64,000 nucleotides of DNA from Pseudomonas sp. AOB-7 (GTDB taxonomy: Bacteria > Pseudomonadota > Gammaproteobacteria > Pseudomonadales > Pseudomonadaceae): positions 310,001-374,000 of the forward strand of contig NZ_RFFK01000001.1 in NCBI RefSeq assembly GCF_003696305.1. Direction: 5' to 3'. The notes beneath the pieces were generated by a model. The model searched no databases and was not told where the DNA came from. It saw only the letters and a list, made by a program, of their open reading frames with translations. This document shows positions 1 to 7,905 of the stretch, piece by piece. A program made the translations under genes and the position numbers. How positions within the stretch are numbered: the stretch's first letter is position 1; each line of letters starts with the position of its first letter.

Positions 1-898
1 TGTTGAAGTGATCCGGCAGCGCCGCCGGGTACGGCGGGATCAGCGCGATGGTTTCCAGGTAACGGCGGCGCGTGGTGTTGATGGTCGCAGTGGTGCCGTA
101 GGACAGGCAGGCGGTGCCGGCGTCCAGCGCGCCGGATCCCAGCACTTCGCAGGCCTTGTCGGCGCCGGCGGCGATCAGCGGCAGGCCCTCGGGAATGCCG
201 GTATGGCGGCTGGCGGAGGCGCTGATACTGCCCAGGCGCTCGCCCGGCTTGACCAGCTCCGGCAGTTGCTCGCGGCGCACGGCCAGCGCCTGCCATTTCC
301 AGTCGCCCAGCGCGGCCCAGCGCAGGCGCTTGTAGTCGAACGGCAGGTAGGCCACGCAGCTGCTGGTGGAATCGACGAAGCGACCACACAGGCGCTGGGT
401 GAGAAAGCCCGACAGCAGCAGCACCTTGTGCGTGCGCGCGGCGACATCCGGCTGGTGCTGGGCGACCCAGTTGACCTCGGCCTGGCCGCGAAAGTGATCC
501 ACCGCCTCCTCGGCCCGCGCCAGCTTGAACAGCCAGCCCCAGGGCCCCTTGATCCGCCCCTGCACCTCGGCGCGGCGCTGGTCGAGCCAGAGCATCGCCG
601 GGCGCAGCGGCGCGCCCTGCTCATCGACATGGATGATGCTGCCACGCTGGGTGGTCACCGCTACGCCCTTGATCAGGCGACGGTCGATATCCACCTGCTG
701 CCACAGCAGCCGGCAGGCCTCGCCGAGGCTGGCCCAGTAGTATTCCGGGTCCTGCTCGGCCCAGCCCGGCTGGCTGGAGAAATAGGGATCGAGCTCCACC
801 TTACCCTTGGCCAGCAGGTTGCCCTGGGTATCGAACAGCAGCGCACGCACGCTCTGGGTGCCGTTGTCGATGCTCAGCAGGTAGCTTGGTTCGCTCAA
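1..898 (-). CDS. FGGY-family carbohydrate kinase (3' end outside window)
   Basis: This is the N-terminal 299 residues of an FGGY kinase of the xylulokinase/glycerol kinase superfamily, which uses ATP to phosphorylate a sugar or polyol in the cytoplasm. The start is a TTG preceded by AAGGA about 9 bases upstream. The first residues give the ATPase-fold phosphate-1 loop (SIDNGTQSVRALLFD), then the substrate-side motif WLDQR and, near the cut end, SYGTTATINTT of the second lobe. The gene follows the GlpD-like and FAD-oxidase genes on the same strand, 117 bases after the GlpD stop, so all three probably form one pathway. The substrate cannot be read from sequence; the GlpD-like partner points to a glycerol-type or other polyol compound (inference). 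The C-terminal half is missing only because the window ends. Confidence 0.85.
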   Translation of the reverse strand, partial: MSEPSYLLSIDNGTQSVRALLFDTQGNLLAKGKVELDPYFSSQPGWAEQDPEYYWASLGEACRLLWQQVDIDRRLIKGVAVTTQRGSIIHVDEQGAPLRPAMLWLDQRRAEVQGRIKGPWGWLFKLARAEEAVDHFRGQAEVNWVAQHQPDVAARTHKVLLLSGFLTQRLCGRFVDSTSSCVAYLPFDYKRLRWAALGDWKWQALAVRREQLPELVKPGERLGSISASASRHTGIPEGLPLIAAGADKACEVLGSGALDAGTACLSYGTTATINTTRRRYLETIALIPPYPAALPDHFN

Positions 899-1015
899 GG
901 TGTGATCCTTCTCGTTATACCTGTGGTTGCGCACATGGACCTGTATATCGGGGAATGTTCGGTGTGCATGGCCTAGGCGGCCCCGCGACACCCTGCGGGC
1001 CGGCGGTGATCCGGG

Positions 1016-2587
1016 TCATGGCAGGCTATAGCAGCGCCGCCACAGCGCCAGGTAGTCCGTCTCTTCCTGCTGCCAGCGCGCATCGTTCCAGCCCAGGCGC
1101 GGCTGGCACAGCGTGCGGATACGCGGCAGTTCGGCGTGCCCACCGCCCGCCAGCAGCAGGCCCAGGCGGGTACGGCGCAGCAGCAGGTCGTCCAGGTGCA
1201 GCACCAGCTCGCCCTCGGCGGCCCAGGCCAGTTCGGCCCAGAAGGTGTCGGTACCCGCGACGCAATCGCCGCCGATCTCGTCGATCAGACGCAACACCTC
1301 GCCCAGCTGGCGACCATGGCGACCGGCCAGGCGGCGCTGCTGCGCCGGGCTCAGGCCGGGCATGGGCGGGATCGACACCGGACGAAACACCGCCGTGCCG
1401 CGATCCTCCACCGGCTTGCCGACGAAGCCTGCACAGGCACTCAGCACCTCCAGCGCCAGCAGGCGGAAGGTGGTCAGCTTGCCGCCGGCCAGGGTCACGC
1501 TGCCCGGCTCGATCCACAGCGCATGCTCGCGCTTCTCGTCCGAGGGCTTGAGCCCCACGCTGCCATCGCCCACCACCGGGCGCACGCCGGCCCAGGTCGA
1601 CAGCACATCGCCGCGCGTCACCTCGGCGGTCGGGAACTGCTGGGCGCAGGCGGCCAGCAGGTAGTCGACCTCCTCCATGCTGATGGCCGCCTCGGCATCC
1701 AGATCGCCCGCATGATCCAGGTCGGTGGTGCCGATCACCGTCGCGCTCTCCCAGGGGAAGACGAATACCGGTCTTCCATCCGCGACGTGCATAAAACTGA
1801 AGGCATGTGCCACCGGCAGGCGCCAGCTGGGCAGCAGCAGATGGCTGCCGCGCAGCGGACGAATGCGGCCATTGCCCGGCTGGCGCAGGCGATCAGCCCA
1901 GGCGCCGGTGGCCTGGGCCACGGCACGGCTGCGCAGGCGGTAGCGGTTGCCCGTCTCGATATCCTCGGCGAGCACACCGACCACCTTGCCCGCCTCGCGC
2001 AGCAGCTCGACCACGCGCATGCCGTTGAGCGCCTCGCCGCCTTCGCCACGCGCCTCGCCCAGCACGCGCTGCACCAGGCGCGCGTCATCGGTCACCGCGT
2101 CGAAGAAGCGCGTGCCACCGAGCAGACCGTCTTCGCGGATGCCCGGCGCCAGGTAGCGCAGCTGCTGCAGCGGGTAGAACAGATGATTGCGCTTGCCGGC
2201 CAGGGCGTCGTACAGGCTGAGCAGGCCACCGAAGACCTTAGGCCCGGGGAAGCCGCCGCGGTAGTGCGGCATGACGAAGCTCAGCGGTTCCACCAGCCCC
2301 GGCGCCTCGCCGAGCAGGCGCTGGCGTTCGCGCACCGAGTCGCGGGTCAGCCCCAGCTGGCCCTTGGCGACGTAGCGCAGGCCGCCATGCACCATCTTCG
2401 ACGAGCGGCTGGAGGTGCCCCAGGCGAAGTCGCGCTGCTCCAGCAACAGGCAGCGCCAGCCGCGCCGCGCGGCTTCGCGCAGGATGCCGGCGCCGCAGAT
2501 GCCGCCGCCGATCACCAGCAGATCCCAGTCGCGCCCGGCCAGTTCGGGCAGGGCGCGCTCGCGCCAGGCGGCGTTCCACTGCTGCAT
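1016..2587 (-). CDS. FAD-dependent glycerol-3-phosphate dehydrogenase/oxidase (GlpD-like)
   Basis: A 523-residue flavoprotein of the DAO/GlpD family, expected to oxidise glycerol 3-phosphate or a related phospho-polyol and pass electrons to quinone at the inner membrane. The N-terminal dinucleotide fold is clear (LLVIGGGICGAG near residue 22), followed by GlpD signatures TSSRSSKMVHGGLRY and the central GTTDLDH. The ATG lies two bases after the stop of the upstream FAD oxidase, so the two are translationally coupled. It is unlikely to be the main glycerol-catabolic glpD, because no glpF, glpK or glpR lies beside it and the neighbours are an FGGY kinase of unknown substrate and an ADPS-like oxidase. 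A paralogue with a different substrate is therefore likely (inference). Confidence 0.85.
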   Translation of the reverse strand: MQQWNAAWRERALPELAGRDWDLLVIGGGICGAGILREAARRGWRCLLLEQRDFAWGTSSRSSKMVHGGLRYVAKGQLGLTRDSVRERQRLLGEAPGLVEPLSFVMPHYRGGFPGPKVFGGLLSLYDALAGKRNHLFYPLQQLRYLAPGIREDGLLGGTRFFDAVTDDARLVQRVLGEARGEGGEALNGMRVVELLREAGKVVGVLAEDIETGNRYRLRSRAVAQATGAWADRLRQPGNGRIRPLRGSHLLLPSWRLPVAHAFSFMHVADGRPVFVFPWESATVIGTTDLDHAGDLDAEAAISMEEVDYLLAACAQQFPTAEVTRGDVLSTWAGVRPVVGDGSVGLKPSDEKREHALWIEPGSVTLAGGKLTTFRLLALEVLSACAGFVGKPVEDRGTAVFRPVSIPPMPGLSPAQQRRLAGRHGRQLGEVLRLIDEIGGDCVAGTDTFWAELAWAAEGELVLHLDDLLLRRTRLGLLLAGGGHAELPRIRTLCQPRLGWNDARWQQEETDYLALWRRCYSLP

Positions 2588-2589
2588 GT

Positions 2590-4185
2590 TCAATCCTGCA
2601 GCAGCACGCCGGGAGCCAGGCGCTGCTCCGGGTCGAAATGCGTGGCCAGGCTGCGCAGCGTGGCCATGCCCAACTCGCCCTTCTCCGCCGCCAGGTAGGG
2701 CGCGTGGTCGCGGCCGACGCCGTGCTGGTGGCTGATGGTGCCGCGGTTCGCGGCGATGGTGCGGCTGGCCGCCGCCTTCAGGCGCTGCCAGCGCGCCATG
2801 GCCTCGGCGTAATCGGCGCCGGGGCGGAACACGTAGCTGGTGTAGATGCTCGATCCTTCGCCGTAGACGTGCGACAGGTGGGTGAACACGTGCACCCGCT
2901 CGCCCTCGCCGGCCAGTTCGTCGCGCAGGCTGGCTTCCACCTGGTTCAGCAGCTTGTCGACGTTCGACCAGTCGGTGGCGGTTTCCAGGGTGTCCACCAG
3001 GTAGCCGCGCTCCCACAGGCCGTGGCGCAGATAGGGGAAGCGGAAGCGGTTGTGCTCCCATTTCTTGCCCAGCAGGGTGCCGGTGAACACCCCGCCGAAA
3101 CCTTTCAGCAGGCGTCGCGCCTGCTTCAGCGAGGCGGCGTTCTGCAGGCGGTTACCGGTGAGGCCGAAGGTCAGCATGCACTTGCCGTCACGCGCGCCGC
3201 GCAGCGCCAGGTACTTTTCCAGCCAGGCGATCTGCCGCGGGTGACCGGCCAGGGCCAGCTGGGTGCGGGTTTCGATGGCGTTGGACAGGCGCAACATGGA
3301 CAGCGGCACGCGCGCCTGGGCCAGACTGCGGATGGCGCTCAGCGCCTGCTGCCAGTTGGGCAGGAACACCGCGTAGAAACGTTCCTGCTCGGCCAGGCGA
3401 CTGATGCGCACACGCACCTCGGAGATCACCCCGAAGCGCCCTTCCGAGCCCAGCACCAACTCGCGCAGGTCCGGCCCGGCGGCCGACGCCGGAAAGGTGG
3501 GAATCTCCAGGGTGCCGGCGAAGGTCTCCAGCTTGCCGCCGGCGAACAGCTGCTCGATACGCCCGTAGCGCAGCGACTGCTGACCGCTGGAGCGGCTGGC
3601 GACCCAGCCGCCGAGGGTCGACAGCTCCCAGGACTGCGGAAAGTGGCCCAGGGTGTAGCCGCGCGCGCGCAGCTGGCTCTCCACCTGCGGGCCGTTGGCG
3701 CCGGGGCCGAAGGTGGCGATCAGGCTGTCCTCGTCGATCTCCAGCAGGCGCGTCATGCGCTCCAGCGACAGGGTCAGCACCGGCCGCCCACCGGCCTGCG
3801 GGTTGATATGCCCGGCCACCGAGGTGCCGCCGCCGTAGGGAATCAGGGTGACGTCGTGCTGCTGCGCCCAAGCCAGCAGCTCGCGGATCTGCGCGGCGCT
3901 TTCCGGGCAGGCGACGCCATCGGGGAACAGGCCGAACTCGCCGGAACGCATCGCCAGCCAGTCCGGCAGGCTCTGCCCGCGGGCATGGCGCACGCGCACC
4001 TCGGCATCCTGGCTGATCAGCGGGTGTGGGGCCAGGCGCGAGGCCGGCACGCGGGCCAACACCTCCTGCAGGCTGGCGTCGGCCAGACGCTGGCCGGGGC
4101 CGATCAGCTCGGCGAGAAAGGCCTCTCCATGGGCCGGCAATTCCACCTCGGTGGCTTCGTCACCCCAACCGTTCCAACGTCGCAT
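2590..4185 (-). CDS. FAD-binding oxidase, alkyldihydroxyacetonephosphate synthase-like
   Basis: A 531-residue VAO/PCMH-type FAD enzyme. The FAD-binding domain includes LIPYGGGTSVAGH and GPQVESQLRARG; the C-terminal half carries the FAD-linked oxidase domain with HLSHVYGEGSSIY and HQHGVGRDHAPYL. These are the features of bacterial homologues of alkyl-DHAP synthase and glycolate/lactate oxidases. The chosen ATG has GGGGGA about 5-10 bases upstream; an in-frame ATG eight codons earlier (4209) has no better site. It is the first gene of a minus-strand operon with the GlpD-like gene and probably the FGGY kinase, and is divergent from an AraC regulator. A role on an alkyl-glycerol, DHAP-derived or 2-hydroxyacid substrate is inference. 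Confidence 0.8.
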   Translation of the reverse strand: MRRWNGWGDEATEVELPAHGEAFLAELIGPGQRLADASLQEVLARVPASRLAPHPLISQDAEVRVRHARGQSLPDWLAMRSGEFGLFPDGVACPESAAQIRELLAWAQQHDVTLIPYGGGTSVAGHINPQAGGRPVLTLSLERMTRLLEIDEDSLIATFGPGANGPQVESQLRARGYTLGHFPQSWELSTLGGWVASRSSGQQSLRYGRIEQLFAGGKLETFAGTLEIPTFPASAAGPDLRELVLGSEGRFGVISEVRVRISRLAEQERFYAVFLPNWQQALSAIRSLAQARVPLSMLRLSNAIETRTQLALAGHPRQIAWLEKYLALRGARDGKCMLTFGLTGNRLQNAASLKQARRLLKGFGGVFTGTLLGKKWEHNRFRFPYLRHGLWERGYLVDTLETATDWSNVDKLLNQVEASLRDELAGEGERVHVFTHLSHVYGEGSSIYTSYVFRPGADYAEAMARWQRLKAAASRTIAANRGTISHQHGVGRDHAPYLAAEKGELGMATLRSLATHFDPEQRLAPGVLLQD

Positions 4186-4323
4186 CGCATCCCCCATTCC
4201 GATCGGCACTTATGGCTGCCTATACTAGCCAGCCGCCGCCGGCCGTCACTGTCGGATCGGGCCAGGGCCTGTCGCCAATCAAGCCAGGCGCCGCGCCCGC
4301 TTCCCCCAGAACAAGAAGAAACC

Positions 4324-5358
4324 ATGGAAAACCTCGGCTACACCTCGGTTCCCGCCCTGCTCAAGTACCTGCGCCAGGCCGAACAGCTCGGTCTGGATGT
4401 CGACCGCGCCCTGGCGGCCGCCGGCATCGAGGCGCAGGAGCTGGCCGACAACGGCAAACGCATCCCCAGCGAAGTGCACGAGCGCCTGCTGGCGCATCTG
4501 CTGGAGGTCTCCGGCGACCCGCTGTTCGGCCTGCACGCGGCGCGTTTCGTCCAGCCCGGTTCCTGGAGCGTGCTCGGCTATATCGCCATGAACTGCGCCA
4601 CCCTGGGCGAGGCCATGGGCCGCATCGTGCCCTACGAGAAACTGGTCGGCGACATGGGCACCAGCCGCCTGGAAATGGCCGCCGACCATGTGCGGCTGAT
4701 CTGGAGCTGCCGCCACCAGGCGCCGCAGGTGCGCCGGCATATGGTGGAGAACGTGCTCGCCTCCTGGCTGCTGTACGCGCGCTGGATCGCCGACTCCGAG
4801 CATTCGCCGCGCGAGGTGTGGTTCGAACATGCGCAACCGGCCGGCACCGAACTCGGCGAGTACCAGAGCCTGTTCGGCTGCCCGGTATTGTTCGAACAAC
4901 CCTGCAACGCCCTGCTGGTGCCGTTGGACTACCTGGCCGTGCCGCTGCGCCAGGCCGATGCCAACCTGCTGCGCACCCTGGAGGAACACGCCCTGGCGCT
5001 GATGGCCGGGCTGGACGACGATGAGCCGCTGCCGCGGCGGGTGAAGAACGCCCTGCGCCTGCTGCTCAAGGACGGCCTGCCGCGCAAGGAACGGGTGGCG
5101 GAGAAGTTCGACATGACCGTGCGCACCCTGCAGCGTCACCTGCAGCAGGCCGGCACCAGCTACCAGCAGATCCTCGACGAACTGCGCCAGGAGCTGGCCG
5201 AGCACTACCTGCTGCGCAGCGACCTGGCGATCCAGGATATCGCCTGCTACCTGGGCTTCACCGAATCGCGCTCGTTCCACCGCAGCTTCAAGGGCTGGAC
5301 CGGGCAGACGCCGGGGGAGTTTCGCGAGGCCAGGCGCAAGGACGGCGGTGTGCTCTGA
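4324..5358 (+). CDS. AraC-family transcriptional regulator (OruR/ArgR-type N-domain)
   Basis: A 344-residue regulator. Residues about 20-200 form an arabinose-binding-like sensing domain of the type PF12625, with the family patterns PGSWSVLGY and AMNCATLGEA. The last about 100 residues are an AraC double helix-turn-helix: RTLQRHLQQAGTSYQ, then IAIQDIACYLGF-type second helix (DLAIQDIACYLGFTE) and SRSFHRSFKGWTGQTP. The ATG follows an A/G-rich stretch (AAGAAGAAA). It is divergent from the FAD-oxidase/GlpD/kinase genes across about 140 bases, so it is probably their activator in response to the pathway substrate (inference from context). Confidence 0.88.
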   Translation: MENLGYTSVPALLKYLRQAEQLGLDVDRALAAAGIEAQELADNGKRIPSEVHERLLAHLLEVSGDPLFGLHAARFVQPGSWSVLGYIAMNCATLGEAMGRIVPYEKLVGDMGTSRLEMAADHVRLIWSCRHQAPQVRRHMVENVLASWLLYARWIADSEHSPREVWFEHAQPAGTELGEYQSLFGCPVLFEQPCNALLVPLDYLAVPLRQADANLLRTLEEHALALMAGLDDDEPLPRRVKNALRLLLKDGLPRKERVAEKFDMTVRTLQRHLQQAGTSYQQILDELRQELAEHYLLRSDLAIQDIACYLGFTESRSFHRSFKGWTGQTPGEFREARRKDGGVL

Positions 5359-5369
5359 GCGCACATTCC

Positions 5370-5421
5370 GTGGGAGGGTTTTAGCCGCGCCAGGTAGTCG
5401 CCGCTAAAGCCCCTCCCGCAG
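5370..5421. repeat. REP-like inverted repeat between convergent genes
   Basis: Two imperfect arms, GTGGGAGGGTTTTAGC and GCTAAAGCCCCTCCC, face each other between the AraC gene and the Tag-like gene, which converge here. The same arm sequence recurs at 7776-7823. It may also terminate transcription from both sides. Confidence 0.6.
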
Positions 5422-5426
5422 GTGCC

Positions 5427-6098
5427 TCAATGATTGACCGTATGCGCCAGCATCACCGACAGCTGGCACAGCGGCCGGCCGCTCTCGGCGTGCCACTGGT
5501 TGAAGGCGGCCTGCACCGCGGCCAGCTCCTTCTGGCTGGTCGGTGCCTTGTCGACTATGCCCTGGGCCTTGAGCGCCGCGACCATGTCGTCGCTGGGGAT
5601 GAAGGTATCCTTGCCGACCATGCGCAGAAAGCGCGGCGCCGACATGCCGCCGAGCTGACTGCCGTGCTTGGCCAGGTACTTCCACAGACCGACGATATCG
5701 GTCACCGGCCAGTCGGCGATCAGGGCGCCGAAACTGCCTTTCTCGCGGCGCACGTCGAGGATGAACTGGGCATTGCGCGGCACGCTTTTCAGCTTGCCCA
5801 GGTGACGGATCAGCCGCGCGTCCTGCATCAGGTTCTCCAGGCGTTCACCGCCCATCAGCACCACCTTCTCCGGATCGAAGCCGAAGAACACCTCCTCGAA
5901 CGCCGGCCACTTGGCGTCCACCAGGCTGTGCTTGAGGCCGGCGCGGAAGATGCGCAGGCTGATCAGCGACAGGTAGCGGTCATCGCTCAGCGCGCGCAGC
6001 TCGGCGTCGCTGCGCGGCTGCGGCAGCAGCGCTTCCAGCGCGCGGGCCGAGCCGAAGCGGTTGAGGCAGTATTCGTGCAGCCATTTGTAGTCACGCAT
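5427..6098 (-). CDS. DNA-3-methyladenine glycosylase I family protein
   Basis: A 223-residue protein of the Tag family, base-excision enzymes that remove 3-methyladenine from alkylated DNA. The N-terminal half aligns with the Tag core: SLISLRIFRAGLKHSLVD, WPAFEEVFFGFDPEKV and NAQFILDVRREKGSFG, the last corresponding to the conserved region before the helix-hairpin-helix. The C-terminus (KDTFIPSDDMVAALKAQG) is longer than in classical E. coli Tag (187 residues). The zinc-binding Cys/His set of E. coli Tag is not evident, so this belongs to a divergent branch. No good ribosome site precedes the ATG. It stands alone, between a REP-like repeat and the DAHP synthase gene. Confidence 0.72.
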   Translation of the reverse strand: MRDYKWLHEYCLNRFGSARALEALLPQPRSDAELRALSDDRYLSLISLRIFRAGLKHSLVDAKWPAFEEVFFGFDPEKVVLMGGERLENLMQDARLIRHLGKLKSVPRNAQFILDVRREKGSFGALIADWPVTDIVGLWKYLAKHGSQLGGMSAPRFLRMVGKDTFIPSDDMVAALKAQGIVDKAPTSQKELAAVQAAFNQWHAESGRPLCQLSVMLAHTVNH

Positions 6099-6186
6099 GG
6101 AGGGGTCGCGCCGTCAGTGGAACAAGCTGCAAAGGGTGCCCGCACAGCCCCCGGTGCGGCAAGTGCCATGTCTGCCGTAGCAGCGC

Positions 6187-6220
6187 GCTGGCGGGCGCTC
6201 CCGCCGCATCGCCCGCCAGC
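6187..6220 (-). terminator. Hairpin after the DAHP synthase gene
   Basis: An 11-bp perfect stem, GCTGGCGGGCG and CGCCCGCCAGC, begins just beyond the DAHP synthase stop codon. There is no long T tract, so it may act as a mRNA-stabilising or weak termination structure. Confidence 0.5.
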
Positions 6221-6227
6221 CAGGCGC

Positions 6228-7307
6228 CTACGCCGAGAGCGCCGCGCCCCGCAGCCGCTCCGCCGCCTGGCGCAAGGCGCTTTCGGTGCCGCTCCAGCCC
6301 AGGCAGCCGTCGGTGATCGACACGCCGTAGCGCAGCTCGCCGCTCAGCGCCTGACAGCCGTCTTCCAGGTGGCTCTCCAGCATCACCCCGCGCAGGCTGG
6401 CGTCGCCGGCCAGGCGCTGGTCGATCACGCTGGCCAGCACGGCCGGCTGGCGCAGCGGGTCCTTGCCGCTGTTGGCGTGACTGCAGTCGACCATGATCCG
6501 CGCGGCGATGCCCTGGCGCTGCAGCGCCTCGCGTGCGGCCGCCACGCTGGCGGCGTCGTAATTGGGCGCGCCGTGGCCGCCGCGCAACACCAGGTGGGTA
6601 TCCGGGTTGCCGGCGGTGTGCAGCAGCGCCGGGTGACCGAGCTCGTCGATGCCGAAATGCTGGTGCGGGTGCGCCGCCGAGCGCATGGCGTCGCAGGCGA
6701 TGGCGAGGCTGCCGTCGGTGCCGTTCTTGAAGCCCACCGGCAGATCCAGGCCGCTGACCATCTCGCGATGCACCTGCGATTCGCTGGTGCGCGCACCGAT
6801 GGCCGCCCAACCGAGCAGGTCGTCGAAGTAACCGGCCGCCAGCGGCTGCAGCAGTTCGCTGGCCAGCGGCAGGCCGCGGGCGAGGATATCCAGCATCAAC
6901 TGGCGCGACAGGCGCAGGCCTTCGGCCATATCGCCGCTGCCGTCCAGCTGCGGGTCGTACAGCAGCCCCTTCCAGCCCACGGTGGTGCGCGGCTTTTCCA
7001 CGTAGGCGCGCATCACCAGCAGCAGCTGGTCGTCCACCTGCGGCGCCAGCTCGGCCAGGCGCTCGGCGTATTCGAGCGCAGAAGCGCGGTCATGCAAGGA
7101 ACAGGGGCCGACCACCACCAGCAGGCGCGAATCGCGGCCATCGAGCACGGCGCGAATAGCGTCACGGTCGGCGGCAATACGTTCGGCGAGGGCATTGGCC
7201 AACGGCAGGCGCTGGCGCAAGACGGCGGGGCTGGGCAGCGGCTGGGCGCTGCGGCGGGCGATGGGGGTGACGCTGGAAACGAGTTGAGCGGAGACGGATG
7301 CGTTCAT
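6228..7307 (-). CDS. 3-deoxy-7-phosphoheptulonate (DAHP) synthase, class I
   Basis: A 359-residue class I (AroF/AroG/AroH-type) DAHP synthase. It condenses phosphoenolpyruvate with erythrose 4-phosphate, the first step of the shikimate pathway to Trp, Tyr and Phe. Diagnostic segments are VVVGPCSLHD, RAYVEKPRTTVGWKG, the metal/PEP region GFKNGTDGS, VLRGGHGAPNY, VDCSHANSGKD and GVSITDGCLGW. Length matches the family. AAGGAA lies 11 bases before the ATG. Upstream on the same strand are two aromatic-rich leader ORFs separated by a strong intrinsic terminator, so expression is probably controlled by attenuation sensing charged aromatic tRNAs. Which amino acid feeds back on the enzyme itself cannot be read here. 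Confidence 0.95.
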   Translation of the reverse strand: MNASVSAQLVSSVTPIARRSAQPLPSPAVLRQRLPLANALAERIAADRDAIRAVLDGRDSRLLVVVGPCSLHDRASALEYAERLAELAPQVDDQLLLVMRAYVEKPRTTVGWKGLLYDPQLDGSGDMAEGLRLSRQLMLDILARGLPLASELLQPLAAGYFDDLLGWAAIGARTSESQVHREMVSGLDLPVGFKNGTDGSLAIACDAMRSAAHPHQHFGIDELGHPALLHTAGNPDTHLVLRGGHGAPNYDAASVAAAREALQRQGIAARIMVDCSHANSGKDPLRQPAVLASVIDQRLAGDASLRGVMLESHLEDGCQALSGELRYGVSITDGCLGWSGTESALRQAAERLRGAALSA

Positions 7308-7351
7308 GATCTGGCGGTTCCTTGGCCGGCGCGGTCGATGCCGCGGCGGCG

Positions 7352-7441
7352 CTAATCTGTTGTTCGTTGCAGGGGTGTCAGGGCGGCAGTGATGCTGCTA
7401 AATCGCCAGTCGTAGCGGTAGTTGCGGTAATAACGGTTCAT
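7352..7441 (-). CDS. Leader peptide 2 (29 aa, Tyr/Arg-rich) before DAHP synthase
   Basis: A short ORF with a good ribosome site (AGAGGA, 8-base spacer) begins MNRYYRNYRYDWRFSS and stops 44 bases before the DAHP synthase ATG. Four of its first ten residues are Tyr, and Trp and Phe follow at residues 12 and 14. It lies after the terminator hairpin at 7486-7519, so it is translated only on read-through transcripts. It could couple ribosome position to translation initiation of the enzyme gene, a second level of control (inference). It is too short to be an enzyme. Confidence 0.6.
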   Translation of the reverse strand: MNRYYRNYRYDWRFSSITAALTPLQRTTD

Positions 7442-7485
7442 CTGTGCATCCTCTAAGCGCTTGGCCGTTTTCGGCCGAAAAAAAC

Positions 7486-7519
7486 AAAACCCCCGGTCGG
7501 GTTGCCGACCGGGGGTTTT
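7486..7519 (-). terminator. Intrinsic terminator (probable attenuator) in DAHP synthase leader
   Basis: A perfect 15-bp stem (arms AAAACCCCCGGTCGG and its complement) with a GTTG loop. On the minus strand it is followed by a T-rich tract, GTTTTGTTTTTTT. It lies downstream of the first leader peptide and upstream of the second, exactly where a transcription attenuator should be. Confidence 0.85.
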
Positions 7520-7571
7520 CTGGAAAACGTCTCTGGTGGCGACCCTGTTGTCTCAGGCCGCCTGTGGGGTA

Positions 7572-7700
7572 TCAGGCGCGCCTGTGGCTAAACCAATACC
7601 CAAAGTAATACGCGGCAGCGACCACCGCCTGCGCACGGGCCAGCGCGGCGCGCGAGGCACCGGCGTGGAGCGAGGACAGGAGGTTGTGGCTGGACGACAT
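7572..7700 (-). CDS. Leader peptide 1 (42 aa) with YYFGYWF run
   Basis: A 42-residue ORF starting MSSSHNLL, preceded by GGAGAA. Near its end is a run YYFGYWF (codons TAT TAC TTT GGG TAT TGG TTT), dense in Tyr, Phe and Trp. An RNA hairpin can form between GGGTAT within these codons and ATACCC just past the stop codon, so a ribosome stalled in the run would disturb it. The intrinsic terminator follows about 50 bases later. This layout is that of trp/phe-type attenuation and fits control of the first aromatic-pathway enzyme. I know the principle from trp and phe operons; its use here is inference. Confidence 0.7.
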   Translation of the reverse strand: MSSSHNLLSSLHAGASRAALARAQAVVAAAYYFGYWFSHRRA

Positions 7701-7775
7701 GATGTTCTCCGAAGCGATGGCCGAACCTTACTCCAGGCCTTCGCGGCCTGGCAAGCGAGGCGTGGAGAAACAATG

Positions 7776-7898
7776 GTCGCGGCTAAAGCCCCTCCCACAG
7801 TTCGCGTCGCTTGTGGGAGGGGCGTAGGGTGGATGTCGCTTTTTACATCCACCAATTCCCTTGCAAGGTGGATCGGTAAAGCGTGATCCACCCTACGG
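7776..7898. repeat. Two tandem inverted repeats (REP-like)
   Basis: The first, about 7776-7823, has arms GGCTAAAGCCCCTCCCACA and TGTGGGAGGGGC. The second, 7824-7898, has outer arms TAGGGTGGAT and ATCCACCCTA, with TTTACATCCACC and GGTGGATCGGTAAA inside. Both families are typical dispersed intergenic palindromes of Pseudomonas. They fill the space between ttcA and the attenuator region. Confidence 0.65.
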
Positions 7899-7905
7899 CC
7901 GTGCG

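Noticed and set aside
7461..7886. Plus-strand ORF across the DAHP leader region
   Set aside because: It runs through the terminator and leader peptides without a ribosome site or family; the leader ORFs explain the region better.
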